56,000 bases of DNA, from NCBI RefSeq assembly GCF_900102435.1, contig NZ_FNBU01000008.1, positions 1-56,000 on the forward strand, in the 5' to 3' direction. Positions 25,303 to 40,253 of the stretch are shown here, in pieces. The stretch comes from Sporolituus thermophilus DSM 23256 (GTDB lineage Bacteria; Bacillota; Negativicutes; Sporomusales; Thermosinaceae). The translations under genes were made by a program, and so were the position numbers. Every line of letters starts with the position of its first letter. Within the stretch, counting starts at the first letter, position 1. Below the pieces are notes generated by a model. That model was not told where the DNA came from. It did not search any database and saw nothing but the letters and a program-made list of their open reading frames with translations.

Positions 25303-25505
25303 TGGATGATGACCGGGGGAGAGACCGCCTTAGGCGGCGCCGAAGGAGCAAACAGGCGAGAAACTCTCAGGCAAAAGGACCCTGGTTTGACACACCTCTG
25401 GAGAGAACCGCATGCTGCGGTCACCGAAGGGGAGCCGGATTTAGGCAATCTCTCAGGTAAAAGGACAGAGTAAGCGCCGCGCTTACTTAGTGTCCTTTTT
25501 TTCTT
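25303..25505 (+). promoter_or_regulatory. Tandem glycine riboswitch with terminator, gcv operon leader
   Basis: Two glycine aptamers are visible in series. The first (about 25311-25388) has GGGGGAGAGACC, CGCCGAAGGAGCAA and CTCTCAGGCAAAAGGAC. The second (about 25389-25472) has TCTGGAGAGAACC, CACCGAAGGGGAGCC and CTCTCAGGTAAAAGGAC. AAAGGACA (25460-25467) can instead pair with TGTCCTTT (25491-25498), with AGTAAGCG / CGCTTACT inside, making a terminator that runs into a T-tract. Bound glycine would hold the AAAGGAC strand in the aptamer and let transcription continue, so this is an ON switch for glycine cleavage. Confidence 0.95.
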
Positions 25506-25552
25506 TTGTGCTTTTTGGAACAAATAATAATATAGTCTGAAGGGAGGATTTT

Positions 25553-26650
25553 ATGAGCGACAAAAAGACGCCACTCTACGACATCCACGTGGCCAGCGGC
25601 GCCAAAATCATCGAATTTGGCGGCTGGCTCATGCCGGTGCAGTATACCGGCATTATCGAGGAGCACCGGGCCGTGCGGCAGGCGGCAGGACTCTTCGACG
25701 TATCCCACATGGGAGAAGTGTCGGTCAGCGGGCCGGACGCTACCGCCTATGTGAACAGGCTGGTGACCAATGACGCTTCCCGCCTGGCCGTCAACCAGGT
25801 GATGTACACTCCCATGTGCTATGACCACGGCGGGGTGGTTGACGATCTTTTGGTCTATCGCCTTGGCGAACAAGAATATCTGTTGGTGATTAACGCCGCC
25901 AATATTGACAAAGATTACGCCTGGATGGTGCAGCACGCGGCGAACTATGACGTTACCGTCAAAAACATTTCCGATGTTACCGCCGAATTGGCGCTGCAGG
26001 GCCCGCGGGCCGAAGCCATCCTGCAGCCGTTGACCGATGAAGATTTGAGCACCATTAAATATTATTGGCTGCGCCGGCACGTCCGCGTTGACGGGATCGA
26101 CTGTCTGATTTCCCGGACAGGGTATACGGGAGAGGACGGTTTTGAAATTTACTGCGCGCCGGAGGAAGCTGGCAGACTATGGAACCGCCTGATGGAGGTC
26201 GGCAAGCCGCTGGGACTGGTGCCGGCCGGATTAGGCGCCCGTGATACGCTGCGGTTTGAAGCCGGTTTGCCGCTTTACGGTCACGAACTTTCCGAAAGCA
26301 TCACACCGCTCGAAGCCGGTCTCGGCGTCTTTGTCAAGTTTGACAAACAGAGCTTTATCGGCTATGAGGCGCTGCTGGCCCAGAAAAACGCCGGTGTCCG
26401 GCGCAAAATTGTCGGGATCGAGATGGTAGGGCGGGGTATTGCCCGTGCCGGCTATGCCTGTCATGCCGCCGACCGGGTCATCGGCACGGTGACAAGCGGC
26501 ACTTATGCGCCCACCCTCGATAAAAACCTGGCCTTAGCTATTTTGGAAACGGAGTTTTCGGCGCCGGGGACGGAAGTGGCGGTGGAAATCCGCGGCAAAC
26601 TGGTAGAAGCCAAGGTTGTGGCCAAACCATTTTATAAAAGGAGGAAATAA
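25553..26650 (+). CDS. gcvT: Glycine cleavage system T protein (aminomethyltransferase)
   Basis: The 365-residue enzyme moves the methylene group from aminomethyl-GcvH to tetrahydrofolate, releasing ammonia. The N-terminal [26 protein letters not shown] and the VSHMGEVSV and FDVSHMGE-type segments are characteristic. The central [13 protein letters not shown] and the C-terminal [19 protein letters not shown] are conserved. It is the first gene after the glycine riboswitch, with SD GGGAGG before the ATG, and is 3 bp from gcvH. Confidence 0.96.
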   Translation: MSDKKTPLYDIHVASGAKIIEFGGWLMPVQYTGIIEEHRAVRQAAGLFDVSHMGEVSVSGPDATAYVNRLVTNDASRLAVNQVMYTPMCYDHGGVVDDLLVYRLGEQEYLLVINAANIDKDYAWMVQHAANYDVTVKNISDVTAELALQGPRAEAILQPLTDEDLSTIKYYWLRRHVRVDGIDCLISRTGYTGEDGFEIYCAPEEAGRLWNRLMEVGKPLGLVPAGLGARDTLRFEAGLPLYGHELSESITPLEAGLGVFVKFDKQSFIGYEALLAQKNAGVRRKIVGIEMVGRGIARAGYACHAADRVIGTVTSGTYAPTLDKNLALAILETEFSAPGTEVAVEIRGKLVEAKVVAKPFYKRRK

Positions 26651-26653
26651 ATT

Positions 26654-27040
26654 ATGAATATCCCGCAGGAACTTAAGTACACCAAAGATCACGAGTGGGT
26701 TCGCGTCGAGGGGACGCGCGCGGTCGTAGGCATCACCGACTATGCCCAGCATGAGCTGGGGGACATCGTTTTTATCGAGGTGCCCGCCGTCGGCAAACAG
26801 GTTAAGGCGCACGGCAATTTGTCCGTAGTCGAATCGGTCAAAGCCGTTTCGGATATTTATGCACCGGTTAGCGGTACGGTGGTGGAAGTGAACGAGGCGT
26901 TAAACGACCGCCCCGAAGTGGTCAACCAGGATCCCTACGGGGAAGGCTGGCTGGCCGTTATTGAACTGGAAGACGCCTCCGAATTGGAGGGGCTGCTCAG
27001 CGCCGACGCCTACCGTGCGCTGACCGAGGGGGGAAAATAG
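26654..27040 (+). CDS. gcvH: Glycine cleavage system H protein (lipoyl carrier)
   Basis: The 128-residue lipoyl domain protein shuttles the aminomethyl group between GcvP, GcvT and the L protein. The lipoylated lysine is Lys63 in LSVVESVKAVSDIYAPVSG, in the usual place. In Firmicutes, GcvH is also the first acceptor of octanoyl groups from LipM, and lipM lies at the end of this operon. The next gene starts at the base after the stop. Confidence 0.96.
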   Translation: MNIPQELKYTKDHEWVRVEGTRAVVGITDYAQHELGDIVFIEVPAVGKQVKAHGNLSVVESVKAVSDIYAPVSGTVVEVNEALNDRPEVVNQDPYGEGWLAVIELEDASELEGLLSADAYRALTEGGK

Positions 27041-28390
27041 ATGGCCGGGCGCCATTATTTGCCCAATACCGACGCCGACCGGCAGGCCATGCTGGCGGCG
27101 ATTGGCGTAAGCAGCGTCGATGAGCTTTTCCAGGATATCCCGCCGGCGGTGCGGCTGGGCCGTCCGCTTGATTTGCCGCCGGCTCTGAGTGAACTGGAAG
27201 TGCTGCGGCTGATGCAGCAGCGCGCGGCCGAAAATGTCCATGTCGGTCAAATGCCTTGTTTTTTGGGGGCTGGCGCTTATGACCATTTTATTCCCGCCGT
27301 TGTGTCGCACCTGGCCGGCCGCGCGGAATTTTATACCGCCTATACGCAGTACCAGCCGGAAATCAGTCAGGGCGGCCTGCAGGCCCTGTGGGAGTACCAA
27401 AGCTATATCTGCGAACTGACCGGCCTGGATGTGGCCAACGCTTCGCTGTACGATGGGGCCACCGCCCTGGCCGAAGCGATGAACATGGCTTGTGGAGTTA
27501 CTGGCCGCAGTAAAGTCGTAGTGAGCGCCGGCATCCATCCGTTTTATCGCCGCGTGCTGGCTACTTACGCCCGCGACCTCGGCTTTGAAATTGTCACCGT
27601 GCCAACGGTGGACGGTCAAACGGACCGCGCGGCGCTCAAGGCGGCCGTTAACACGGAAGTGGCGGCCCTGCTTATGCAAAACCCGAACTTCTACGGGGTT
27701 GTAGAGGATATGGAGGGTCTTGCGGAGCTGGTGCACGGCAACGGCGGTTTACTGGTTGCCTGCGTCAATCCCATTTCCTTGGCGGTCCTCAAGCCCCCTG
27801 GCGCCTATGGGGCGGACGCGGCGGTGGGCGAGGGGCAGCCGTTGGGCCTGGGGCTGAATTTTGGCGGGCCTTACCTTGGTTTTATGGCGGTGCGGGAGAA
27901 ATACATGCGCCGCATGCCGGGGCGTATCGTTGGCCAAACCACTGATCTTGAGGGCAAGCGCGGTTTTGTGCTGACCCTCCAGGCGCGGGAACAGCATATC
28001 CGCCGCGAAAAGGCTTATTCCAATATTTGCTCCAATGAGGGACTGTGTGCCATTACCGCCGCCATTTACCTGTCTGCTTTGGGCAAGCAAGGCCTGGCGA
28101 AAGTGGCCCGTCTCTGCCTGCAGAAAGCGCACTACGCCGCCGGGCGCATCGCTTCCCTTCCTGGCTACCGGCTGGCCTATACCGCGCCCTTTTTCCATGA
28201 GTTTGTGGTGGAAACGCCGCTTCCGGCCGCGGAAATCAATGCCCGATTGCAGGAAAAGGGCATCATCGGCGGCCTTGATCTGGCCACTGTGGAAGAAGGA
28301 CCAGCCAACCGCATGCTGCTGTGCGTGACGGAAAAACGGACGAAAGCGGAAATCGATGCCCTTGTGGCGGTATTGGAGGGGATAAAATGA
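27041..28390 (+). CDS. gcvPA: Glycine dehydrogenase (decarboxylating) subunit 1, GcvPA
   Basis: The 449-residue N-terminal half of the P protein belongs to the two-subunit type found in Firmicutes and archaea. Conserved segments include [18 protein letters not shown] at the start, [38 protein letters not shown] and [40 protein letters not shown]. It pairs with GcvPB, which carries the PLP lysine, to decarboxylate glycine onto lipoyl-GcvH. It overlaps gcvPB by 4 bp. Confidence 0.96.
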   Translation: MAGRHYLPNTDADRQAMLAAIGVSSVDELFQDIPPAVRLGRPLDLPPALSELEVLRLMQQRAAENVHVGQMPCFLGAGAYDHFIPAVVSHLAGRAEFYTAYTQYQPEISQGGLQALWEYQSYICELTGLDVANASLYDGATALAEAMNMACGVTGRSKVVVSAGIHPFYRRVLATYARDLGFEIVTVPTVDGQTDRAALKAAVNTEVAALLMQNPNFYGVVEDMEGLAELVHGNGGLLVACVNPISLAVLKPPGAYGADAAVGEGQPLGLGLNFGGPYLGFMAVREKYMRRMPGRIVGQTTDLEGKRGFVLTLQAREQHIRREKAYSNICSNEGLCAITAAIYLSALGKQGLAKVARLCLQKAHYAAGRIASLPGYRLAYTAPFFHEFVVETPLPAAEINARLQEKGIIGGLDLATVEEGPANRMLLCVTEKRTKAEIDALVAVLEGIK

Positions 28391-29856
28391 GCCTGACGAA
28401 CCGCAAGGCCCTGGTGTTTGAACTGAGTAAGCCGGGCCGGATCGGCGCCGACCTGCCGGAGGCCGATGTGCCGGAGCAGGAACTGGCCGCGCTCGTGCCG
28501 GCTGCGGCGCTGCGGGAAGCGCCGCCGCGGCTGCCGGAAATCAGCGAGGTAGACGTCGTTCGTCATTATACCGCCTTATCGCGGCGCAACTATGGCGTTG
28601 ACAACGGTTTTTATCCGCTCGGTTCCTGCACTATGAAATATAATCCGAAAGTGAACGAAGAAGTGGCTAAACTGCCGGGCTTCAGCAATATTCACCCGCT
28701 GCAGGATAGCAAGGCCGTGCAGGGCGCCCTGGCCGTCATGTATGAACTGCAAAATTACCTTGCCGAAATTGCCGGCATGGATGCCTGCACCCTACAGCCG
28801 GCGGCCGGTGCCCATGGCGAACTGACCGGCCTCAAACTCATCCGGGCGTATCATGAAAGCCGTGGGGAGAAGCGGACCAAGGTCATCGTGCCTGACTCGG
28901 CCCACGGGACAAATCCGGCAACGGCTACTGTCTGCGGTCTGGAGACGGTAGAAATTAAGTCCAATCCCGACGGCAGCGTCAATCTTGAGGCCCTGCGGGC
29001 CGCCGTTGGCCCCGATACGGCGGCGCTTATGCTGACTAATCCCAGTACCTTGGGGCTTTTCGAGACGCAAATTATTGAGATTGCCAAAATCGTCCATGAG
29101 GCCGGCGCCCTCCTTTATTACGACGGCGCTAATGCCAACGCTATATTGGGGATTACCCGCCCTGGCGACATGGGGTTTGATGTGGTTCACTTCAATCTTC
29201 ATAAGACGTTTTCTACGCCGCACGGCGGCGGCGGGCCGGGTTCGGGGCCGGTCGGCGTTAAGGAAAAACTTATTCCTTTCCTGCCGGTGCCGGTTATCGA
29301 GTTTGATGGCTGCCGCTACCGCCTTAATTACGACCGGCCCCAGTCGATCGGCAAGGTCCACGGTTTTTACGGCAATTTCAGTGTCATGCTGCGGGCCTAT
29401 ACCTATATCCGCATGATGGGACCGGACGGCCTTCGGCAGGTCAGCGAGGATGCCGTTCTTAACGCCAACTATGTCATGCGCGCCCTGGCGCCGTACTATA
29501 AGCTGCCCTTCGAGCGGCACTGCATGCATGAGTGCGTCTTTGCCGGACTCAAGGAGCACGCCCCGGAGGTTAAAACCCTTGATGTAGCCAAACGCATTCT
29601 GGACTATGGCTATCATCCGCCCACCATCTACTTCCCGTTAATCGTTCATGACGCGCTGATGATTGAACCTACCGAGACCGAGAGTAAGGAAACCCTGGAT
29701 GAGTTCATCGCCGTTATGAAAGAAATTGCCCGCGAGGCGGTTGAGCAGCCCGAGCTGGTAACCGGCGCGCCGCAAACTACGGTGGTACGACGGCTGGACG
29801 AAGCAACGGCTGCCCGTAAGCCGGTGGTACGGTGGAAGGAACCACTCACGCCATGA
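28387..29856 (+). CDS. gcvPB: Glycine dehydrogenase (decarboxylating) subunit 2, GcvPB
   Basis: The 489-residue PLP-binding half of the P protein has the cofactor lysine in the segment [18 protein letters not shown]. The start is ATG 28387, overlapping the gcvPA stop (ATGA); the longer in-frame extension lies inside gcvPA and is discarded. Other conserved segments are [13 protein letters not shown] near the N-terminus and [10 protein letters not shown]. It overlaps the lipM start by 4 bp, so all five genes read as one tightly coupled unit. Confidence 0.96.
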   Translation: MSLTNRKALVFELSKPGRIGADLPEADVPEQELAALVPAAALREAPPRLPEISEVDVVRHYTALSRRNYGVDNGFYPLGSCTMKYNPKVNEEVAKLPGFSNIHPLQDSKAVQGALAVMYELQNYLAEIAGMDACTLQPAAGAHGELTGLKLIRAYHESRGEKRTKVIVPDSAHGTNPATATVCGLETVEIKSNPDGSVNLEALRAAVGPDTAALMLTNPSTLGLFETQIIEIAKIVHEAGALLYYDGANANAILGITRPGDMGFDVVHFNLHKTFSTPHGGGGPGSGPVGVKEKLIPFLPVPVIEFDGCRYRLNYDRPQSIGKVHGFYGNFSVMLRAYTYIRMMGPDGLRQVSEDAVLNANYVMRALAPYYKLPFERHCMHECVFAGLKEHAPEVKTLDVAKRILDYGYHPPTIYFPLIVHDALMIEPTETESKETLDEFIAVMKEIAREAVEQPELVTGAPQTTVVRRLDEATAARKPVVRWKEPLTP

Positions 29857-30677
29857 ACTGGCGGGTGATTTTTGACGGCCCGCATGATGCCAGGCATAAT
29901 ATGGCCGTCGATGAGGCCATTCTCTGCTGCCATGCCGCCGGGGCGGCGCCACCGACCCTGCGCTTCTACACCTGGCAGCCGCCGGCGCTCAGTATTGGTT
30001 ATTTCCAGAAAGCGCACGCCGAAGTGGATGTAGACGCCTGCCGCGCCCGGGGAATTGACTTTGTCCGGCGCATTACCGGCGGGCGGGCCGTCCTGCATGA
30101 CCGTGAACTTACTTACAGTGTTGTCGTCCGCGAGGATCACCCGCTGCTGCCGCCCACCTTGCTCGGTTCCTATCGTGTCCTAAGCCAGGGCTTAATCGCC
30201 GGTCTGCGTGCTCTGGGCGTAGCGGCCGAAATGTCGTTGCCGGGAGCGGCCTTTGGGCAAACGGCCCGGCTGCCGAAAAACGGCGCCTGTTTTGACGCGC
30301 CTTCTTTCTATGAAATTACCGTTCAGCGCAAGAAACTGCTTGGCAGTGCCCAGGTGCGCAAAGAAGGGGTACTGCTGCAGCATGGGTCGCTGCTCTTTGA
30401 TTTTGATCCGGCCGCGCTCACTAGTCTCTTAAAGTTTCCTGATGCTGGCGAACGGGAGCGATGCACAAAAGTGTTGCAGGCCAAAGCAACATCATTGCGC
30501 CATATCCTGGGAACCGTGCCGGACGCTACGGCCGTGGCCCGCATCATGGCTGCTGAGTTCGGTCGGGCGCTCGGGATTACGCTGGCCGAAGGACGGCTGA
30601 CGGCTGAGGAAGAAGCGCTGGCGGCCCGACTGGCAGCCGAAAAATTCGGCGCCGACAGTTGGAACTTTAGTAAATAA
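29853..30677 (+). CDS. lipM: Octanoyltransferase LipM (BPL/LPL-fold)
   Basis: The 274-residue member of the biotin/lipoate protein ligase fold has [19 protein letters not shown], with the conserved RR.GG segment, and [13 protein letters not shown] with a Cys at residue 146. This matches the acyl-holding Cys of LipM octanoyltransferases, and lipoate ligases lack it at this place. LipM moves octanoate from acyl carrier protein to GcvH, whose gene is two genes upstream. I use ATG 29853 (ATGA overlap with gcvPB). LplA-type lipoate ligase is the less likely alternative. Confidence 0.85.
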   Translation: MNWRVIFDGPHDARHNMAVDEAILCCHAAGAAPPTLRFYTWQPPALSIGYFQKAHAEVDVDACRARGIDFVRRITGGRAVLHDRELTYSVVVREDHPLLPPTLLGSYRVLSQGLIAGLRALGVAAEMSLPGAAFGQTARLPKNGACFDAPSFYEITVQRKKLLGSAQVRKEGVLLQHGSLLFDFDPAALTSLLKFPDAGERERCTKVLQAKATSLRHILGTVPDATAVARIMAAEFGRALGITLAEGRLTAEEEALAARLAAEKFGADSWNFSK

Positions 30678-30687
30678 AGGCCAGATT

Positions 30688-30719
30688 AGGGCGTACCTGC
30701 TTGACCGGGTGCGCCCTTT
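30688..30719 (+). terminator. Hairpin ending the gcv-lipM operon
   Basis: AGGGCGTAC (30688-30696) pairs with GTGCGCCCT (30709-30717), with one G-U. Only a short TTT follows, so termination may be partial. Confidence 0.6.
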
Positions 30720-30777
30720 GGCGTTACGATAAACTTTGGCCGTTTTGGTCGGTCGCAGTCTTCTTGTTTATTTTGGG

Positions 30778-30783
30778 TATAAT
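30778..30783 (+). promoter_or_regulatory. Candidate -10 box of the pyrophosphatase gene
   Basis: A perfect TATAAT lies 38 bp before the start codon. The expected -35 position (GCAGTC, 30755-30760) does not match the consensus, so the promoter may need an activator or use another -35. Confidence 0.4.
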
Positions 30784-30820
30784 ACTGCGGAAGAGCTACC
30801 AGTGAAGCAAGGAGGAGTCC

Positions 30821-32464
30821 ATGGCGAAACCTGTGTATGTGATCGGACATCGTATTCCTGACACCGATTCCATCTGCTCCGCCATTGGCTATGCCCATTT
30901 GAAGCAGGCCCTCGGCGAACATGCCGTACCGGCCAGAGCGGGCAAGATCAATGCGGAGACGAAGTTTGTCCTGGAATATTTCGGCGTTAAGGCGCCGGAG
31001 CTGATTAATGACTTTTATCCCCGCGTCAAAGATATCATGACCGACCGCGTGGTGACGGTCCGCCCCCAAAGCACTGTGCGCGAGCTGGGCCAACTAATGA
31101 AGCAGCATAATGTCAAATCTGTCCCCGTGACAGAAAGTGACGGCGCCCTGGTCGGTATCGTCACGGTCGGCGATTTGGCGAAACGCTATTTTGACGAACT
31201 GGAAATGCAGGATTTATCCGAGGCAGGCGTAGACTATGCCAGCGTGCTCAGGGCGCTGGACGGCCGGCTGGTCTGCGGTCAAAAGCTCGAATGGCCGGTA
31301 ACTGGCAAAGTGCGGATTGCGGGGGCGCGGACGCAGACGATGGCCCAATTGGTAGAACCGGGCGACATTGTGCTGGTAGGCGACCGGAATAAGGCTCAAC
31401 TAGTCTCCATAGAACAAGGCATCGCCTGCCTGGTGGTAACCGGCGGCGCCGCGGTTACGGACGCGGTAGAGCAGGCCGCCCGTAGCCGGGGCGTGATTAT
31501 TATCAGCACTGCTTATGATACTTACACTTGTGCCCGGTTAATCAACCAGAGCATTCCGGTGCGCATGATAATGCAGACCAAGGTTGTCGCGTTTAAGCCT
31601 ACCGACTTAGTAGCCGATATCAAAAGCGTCATCGTGGCCACCAATCACCGTAATTATCCGGTAGTGGAAAACGGACGCCTTATCGGACTGATCAACCGGG
31701 ACCGCCTGATTGTGCCCGAACGGGAAAAGGTCATCCTGGTAGACCACAATGAGCCGGGCCAGGCGGCAGAGGGCATTGAAGAAACCCAGATCGTTGAGAT
31801 TATTGACCATCATCGCCTGGGCGGGCTGGAAACAAGTGAGCCTATTTTCATCCGCCACGAGCCGGTAGGAGCGACGGCCACCATCGTGGCCAACATGTAC
31901 TGGCACCGCCATATCGATCTTCCGCCACAAATTGCCGGACTGCTGCTGGCCGCCATTCTTTCCGACACGCTGCTGTTTAAATCGCCGACGGCTACGTCCA
32001 AGGACCGGGAGACAGCCGAGAAGCTGGCGATTGTGGCCGGGCTGGATATTCAGGAGTTTGGCCGGGCAGTCCTGAAGGCGGGTTCAAGTATTGCCGGCTT
32101 ATCCCCGGCCGAGTTGGTCCAGAGCGACCTCAAGGAATTTTTGATTGGCGAATACCGGGTCGCGATCGCCCAGGTTTCGGTGATGGAACCAGCCGAGCTG
32201 CTCGGCTTAAAGGGCGAACTGCTGCAGGCGATGCAGTCGCTACGGACCAAAGAAACCTACGACTTGGTGCTGCTCATGATCACCGACATCTTAAGCGAAG
32301 CCACCCATCTTGTCTTTGTGGGCCAGCCGGCGGCATTGGTCAGCCAGGCTTTTGGCCAGCCGGCCCGCGAAGGGGTACTTTATCTGCCCGGCGTCATGTC
32401 CCGGAAAAAACAGGTTGTGCCGCCCCTGGTCGAGGCGGCGCGCGCAAAAGTTGGCGCCCCGTAA
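30821..32464 (+). CDS. Manganese-dependent (family II) inorganic pyrophosphatase with CBS and DRTGG domains
   Basis: The 547-residue protein hydrolyses pyrophosphate. The DHH catalytic domain is split by a regulatory insert. GHRIPDTDSICSA is at the N-terminus, two CBS domains (about 72-125 and 245-300) flank a DRTGG domain, and the DHH domain resumes with VDHNEPGQAAEGI, IDHHRLGG and SDTLLFKSPT. A DHHA2 domain ends the protein. In characterised CBS-pyrophosphatases of anaerobic Firmicutes, adenine nucleotides and diadenosine polyphosphates bind the CBS/DRTGG part and change activity. SD AAGGAGG precedes the ATG. Confidence 0.92.
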   Translation: MAKPVYVIGHRIPDTDSICSAIGYAHLKQALGEHAVPARAGKINAETKFVLEYFGVKAPELINDFYPRVKDIMTDRVVTVRPQSTVRELGQLMKQHNVKSVPVTESDGALVGIVTVGDLAKRYFDELEMQDLSEAGVDYASVLRALDGRLVCGQKLEWPVTGKVRIAGARTQTMAQLVEPGDIVLVGDRNKAQLVSIEQGIACLVVTGGAAVTDAVEQAARSRGVIIISTAYDTYTCARLINQSIPVRMIMQTKVVAFKPTDLVADIKSVIVATNHRNYPVVENGRLIGLINRDRLIVPEREKVILVDHNEPGQAAEGIEETQIVEIIDHHRLGGLETSEPIFIRHEPVGATATIVANMYWHRHIDLPPQIAGLLLAAILSDTLLFKSPTATSKDRETAEKLAIVAGLDIQEFGRAVLKAGSSIAGLSPAELVQSDLKEFLIGEYRVAIAQVSVMEPAELLGLKGELLQAMQSLRTKETYDLVLLMITDILSEATHLVFVGQPAALVSQAFGQPAREGVLYLPGVMSRKKQVVPPLVEAARAKVGAP

Positions 32465-32534
32465 GGGTTCGCCGCTTTTTTGTCCTGACGGAAACCCCAA
32501 AATCGACAGGAAAACCGCGCTTTGTGGAGAAAAT

Positions 32535-32558
32535 ATTTATATTTATGTTTATGTTTAT
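32535..32558 (+). repeat. Four tandem hexamers (ATTTAT)2(GTTTAT)2 before pcrA
   Basis: Units 32535-32540 and 32541-32546 are ATTTAT; 32547-32552 and 32553-32558 are GTTTAT. They are followed directly by GGATAATG, 25-30 bp before the pcrA start. The repeat lies where the promoter should be. Confidence 0.7.
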
Positions 32559-32589
32559 GGATAATGTTGCCTGATAACCGGGAGGAAAA

Positions 32590-36829
<4,240 letters not shown>

Positions 36830-36859
36830 TCACCAGTTTTCACTAAATTTGGACAGGTA

Positions 36860-36868
36860 TGGTATAAT
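36860..36868 (+). promoter_or_regulatory. Extended -10 promoter for gatCAB
   Basis: TGG-TATAAT (36860-36868) is a full extended -10 box 40 bp before gatC. No good -35 is visible at 17 bp, which extended -10 promoters can tolerate. Confidence 0.6.
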
Positions 36869-36907
36869 ATAAACTATGCGAACTTTTGCGATTGGATGGT
36901 GAAGGAA

Positions 36908-37198
36908 ATGAAAATTACGCGCACAGACGTTGAGCAGGTGGCGCTGTTATCCCGCCTGGAAATCAGCGACCAGGAAGCCGAGCGTTTTACGCAGCAGCTC
37001 AACGCGATCTTGGAATACATGGATGTGCTGAATAAAGTGGATACGGAGGGCATTGAGCCGACCGCTCACGTCTTGCCCCTGAAAAACGTGCTGCGCGAGG
37101 ACCGGGTCCAGCCGTCCCTGGACCGCCGCCTTGCTCTGAGCAACGCCCCGGAAGAGGAAGAGGGCTACTTCAAGGTGCCCAAAATTTTGGAAGGTTAG
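36908..37198 (+). CDS. gatC: Asp-tRNA(Asn)/Glu-tRNA(Gln) amidotransferase subunit C
   Basis: The 96-residue small subunit holds the GatA-GatB complex together. The sequence [51 protein letters not shown] is typical. The ATG at 36908 gives the usual length and has GGTG six bases upstream; the ATG at 36896 has no SD. It is 10 bp from gatA. Confidence 0.92.
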   Translation: MKITRTDVEQVALLSRLEISDQEAERFTQQLNAILEYMDVLNKVDTEGIEPTAHVLPLKNVLREDRVQPSLDRRLALSNAPEEEEGYFKVPKILEG

Positions 37199-37208
37199 GG
37201 GGAGTACC

Positions 37209-38672
37209 GTGAAACTGTATCAATATACTGCGCATGCGCTGCACGAAAAACTGCTAAAGAAAGAAGTGTCGGCCCGCGAAATTGCCGAAGCCGTTTTCGG
37301 TCGCATCGATGCGGTTGAGGGCGAAGTTCGGGCCTATATTACCCAGACGCGCGAGCAGGCCTTGGACCAGGCGCAAAAAGTGGACGAAAAAATTCGCCGG
37401 GGCGAAAAGATTAGCCCCCTTGCCGGCCTTCCCGGCGCCATAAAGGACAATATTTGCACGAAAGGCGTAAAAACGACCTGCGGCTCTAAAATATTGGCCA
37501 ACTTTATCCCCCCCTACGACGCTACCGTTATGGTTAAACTAGCCGCCAACGATGCCGTTATCGCCGGCAAAACCAATATGGACGAGTTTGCCATGGGCAG
37601 TTCGACGGAAAACTCCGCCTTTTTCCCTTCCCGCAATCCATGGGATACGGCGGCTGTTCCTGGCGGCTCGAGCGGCGGGTCGGCGGCGGCCGTAGCCGCC
37701 GGTGAAGCTATTTGGGCGCTGGGTTCGGACACGGGTGGTTCGATCCGCCAGCCCGCTGCTTACTGCGGGGTAGTCGGCCTCAAACCCACCTATGGCCTGG
37801 TGTCCCGGTTTGGCCTGGTGGCTTACGCCTCATCGCTCGACCAAATCGGTCCCATCACCCGGGATGTTACTGACTGCGCGCTGGTGTTAAGCGTTATCGC
37901 CGGTCATGATGCCCATGACTCCACATCTATCCGGACGGAAATACCTGACTATACCAAGGCGCTCGTTCCCGACGTTAAAGGCCTGAAAATCGGCCTGCCG
38001 AAGGAATATTTCGTCGCCGGCCTGGACAGCGCCGTCGAACAGGCCGTGCGCCGGGCCGTCGACCAGTTCCGGGCGATGGGCGCGGAAATCGTGGAAGTTT
38101 CCATGCCCCATACCGAGTATGCCTTATCCGTTTACTACCTGATTGCCCCGGCCGAGGCCAGCTCCAACCTGGCTCGTTATGACGGCGTGGGCTACGGTTA
38201 TCGCGGTGAAGGCAACGACATCGTCTCCATGTATAAACGGACCCGCAGTGAAGGGTTTGGCGCCGAAGTCAAGCGGCGGATTATGCTGGGTACCTATGCC
38301 CTCAGTTCGGGGTATTATGACGCTTACTACAATAAGGCCCTAAAAGTGCGTACGCTCGTCAAGCGGGATTTCGACCGGGCCTTTGAACAAGTTGATGTGC
38401 TGATCACGCCGACGGCGCCGACTCCGGCGTTTAAAGCGGGGGAAAAAGTCAATGACCCGCTGGCCATGTACTTGCAGGACATTTTCACCATCCCGGTCAA
38501 CCTGGCCGGCGTGCCGGCCATTTCGCTGCCCTGCGGTTTTGCCGGCAACATGCCCATTGGCCTGCAGCTCATCGGCAAGCCATTGGGCGAAGCGACCATT
38601 TTGCGCGCCGCTTATGCCTTTGAGCAGAACAATGATTACCACAAGCGCTTGGCGCCGCTGGGGGAGGTTTAA
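37209..38672 (+). CDS. gatA: Asp-tRNA(Asn)/Glu-tRNA(Gln) amidotransferase subunit A
   Basis: The 487-residue amidase-signature protein releases ammonia from glutamine for GatB. The Ser-cisSer-Lys triad is visible as Lys in [13 protein letters not shown], the cis-Ser in [14 protein letters not shown] and the nucleophile Ser in [16 protein letters not shown]. The start is a GTG at 37209 following GGGGGAG. Having all three gat genes means the organism makes Gln-tRNA or Asn-tRNA by transamidation. Confidence 0.95.
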   Translation: MKLYQYTAHALHEKLLKKEVSAREIAEAVFGRIDAVEGEVRAYITQTREQALDQAQKVDEKIRRGEKISPLAGLPGAIKDNICTKGVKTTCGSKILANFIPPYDATVMVKLAANDAVIAGKTNMDEFAMGSSTENSAFFPSRNPWDTAAVPGGSSGGSAAAVAAGEAIWALGSDTGGSIRQPAAYCGVVGLKPTYGLVSRFGLVAYASSLDQIGPITRDVTDCALVLSVIAGHDAHDSTSIRTEIPDYTKALVPDVKGLKIGLPKEYFVAGLDSAVEQAVRRAVDQFRAMGAEIVEVSMPHTEYALSVYYLIAPAEASSNLARYDGVGYGYRGEGNDIVSMYKRTRSEGFGAEVKRRIMLGTYALSSGYYDAYYNKALKVRTLVKRDFDRAFEQVDVLITPTAPTPAFKAGEKVNDPLAMYLQDIFTIPVNLAGVPAISLPCGFAGNMPIGLQLIGKPLGEATILRAAYAFEQNNDYHKRLAPLGEV

Positions 38673-38675
38673 ACC

Positions 38676-40109
38676 ATGGATTACGAAATTGTCATTGGCC
38701 TGGAAGTTCATACCGAACTCAAAACCAATTCCAAAATCTTTTGCGGTTGCAGCACGAAATTCGGCGCCGAGCAGAATACCAATGTCTGCCCGGTCTGTCT
38801 CGGTCTCCCGGGGGTGCTGCCGGTCCTCAACCAAAAAGTACTGGAGTTCGCGATCCGCACCGGTTTGGCGCTAAATTGCCAAATCCTGCCGTTTAGCAAG
38901 TTTGACCGTAAAAATTACTATTATCCCGACCTGCCGAAAAACTATCAGATTTCCCAATATGACTTGCCTATCGCTGTCAACGGCTACCTGGACATCGAGG
39001 TGAATGGCGAAGTTAAGCGCATCGGTATTACCCGTGTACATATGGAGGAAGATGCCGGCAAGCTGGTTCATGCCGGCACCATTGCTACCGCCGATTATGC
39101 GCTGGTCGATTATAACCGTACCGGTGTCCCCTTGCTGGAAATTGTTTCCGAACCTGATATCCGCTCGCCGGAAGAGGCAAAAGCCTATCTGGAGAAACTA
39201 AAGGCCATCCTGCAGTACATCGACGTATCGGACTGCAAGATGGAAGAAGGAAGCCTCCGCTGCGATGCCAACATCTCTCTCCGGCCGCGAGGGTCCACCC
39301 AATTTGGTACCAAAACGGAAATCAAAAACCTCAATTCGTTCCGGGCGGTCCAGCGGGGGCTGGAGTATGAGGCGGCCCGGCAGGCCCAAATCCTGGATGA
39401 AGGGGGGACAATCGTCCAGGAGACCCGTTCCTGGGATGAGACAAAGGGGATTACCCTGTCCCTCCGCAGCAAGGAGCAGGCCCATGACTACCGGTACTTT
39501 CCCGACCCTGACCTGGTGCCGGTCGTGGTTGACCCCGAGTGGGTGGAAGAAATTCGCCGCGGTCTGCCCGAGCTGCCCGATGCGCGCAAGAAGCGCCTGA
39601 TGGACAGCTACGGCCTTTCTGCCTATGACGCCGAGATTATTACTGCCAGCCGGGCCATGGCCGACTATTTCGATAAGGTAGTGGCCCATGAGGTAGACCC
39701 TAAGGCCGCTGCCAACTGGCTGATGGGCGAAGTGGCCAAGCACCTCAATGCCCAGAACATAGATATTGCCGATTGCCCGATCAAGCCGCAGGATTTGGCC
39801 GGAATGTTAAAATTGATCGATAAGGGTACGATTTCGGGCAAGATTGCCAAGACGGTATTCGAGGAGATGTGGACCAGCGGCAAGGACGCCGAGGCCATTG
39901 TGAAAGAGAAGGGCTTAGTTCAGATTACCGACGAGGGCGCCATCGTCGCCGTGGTCGAAGCCGTTATCGCCGCCAATCCGCAGTCGGTGGCCGACTACAA
40001 GGCGGGCAAGGAACGGGCGCTCGGCTTCTTGGTCGGACAAGTAATGAAACAGACAAAAGGCCGGGCCAATCCCGAATTGGTGAACAAATTGTTGCGCGAA
40101 CGGCTGTAA
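38676..40109 (+). CDS. gatB: Asp-tRNA(Asn)/Glu-tRNA(Gln) amidotransferase subunit B
   Basis: The 477-residue subunit binds mischarged tRNA and activates the acyl group. It shows [20 protein letters not shown]...[17 protein letters not shown] with zinc-binding cysteines, then [19 protein letters not shown] and [10 protein letters not shown]. The C-terminal YqeY-like tail (about 330-477) ends [16 protein letters not shown]. It starts 3 bp after gatA and ends the operon before a strong terminator. Confidence 0.95.
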   Translation: MDYEIVIGLEVHTELKTNSKIFCGCSTKFGAEQNTNVCPVCLGLPGVLPVLNQKVLEFAIRTGLALNCQILPFSKFDRKNYYYPDLPKNYQISQYDLPIAVNGYLDIEVNGEVKRIGITRVHMEEDAGKLVHAGTIATADYALVDYNRTGVPLLEIVSEPDIRSPEEAKAYLEKLKAILQYIDVSDCKMEEGSLRCDANISLRPRGSTQFGTKTEIKNLNSFRAVQRGLEYEAARQAQILDEGGTIVQETRSWDETKGITLSLRSKEQAHDYRYFPDPDLVPVVVDPEWVEEIRRGLPELPDARKKRLMDSYGLSAYDAEIITASRAMADYFDKVVAHEVDPKAAANWLMGEVAKHLNAQNIDIADCPIKPQDLAGMLKLIDKGTISGKIAKTVFEEMWTSGKDAEAIVKEKGLVQITDEGAIVAVVEAVIAANPQSVADYKAGKERALGFLVGQVMKQTKGRANPELVNKLLRERL

Positions 40110-40158
40110 GACGTTGGCTTTTGTTCCATCCATACTTGCACAATATACTAATTTTCCC

Positions 40159-40191
40159 AACAGGAGCGTCGATATGGCGCTCCTGTTTTTG
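40159..40191 (+). terminator. Rho-independent terminator after gatB
   Basis: AACAGGAGCG (40159-40168) pairs perfectly with CGCTCCTGTT (40178-40187), followed by TTTTTG. Confidence 0.9.
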
Positions 40192-40253
40192 TGCATGAAA
40201 GCAAGGATGCCCGCGCATAATGGTACTGTTACGCTAAAAAAAGAGGGAATGTT

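Noticed and set aside
25146-25523. N-terminal extension of the radical SAM frame
   Set aside because: It is antisense to the glycine riboswitch and promoter region; the SD-backed ATG at 25145 fits the family length.
26900-27736. 278-codon minus-strand frame opposite gcvH and gcvPA
   Set aside because: It is a shadow frame of high-GC coding DNA; no motif and no SD.
28792-29616. 274-codon minus-strand frame opposite gcvPB
   Set aside because: It is a shadow of a strongly conserved gene on the plus strand.
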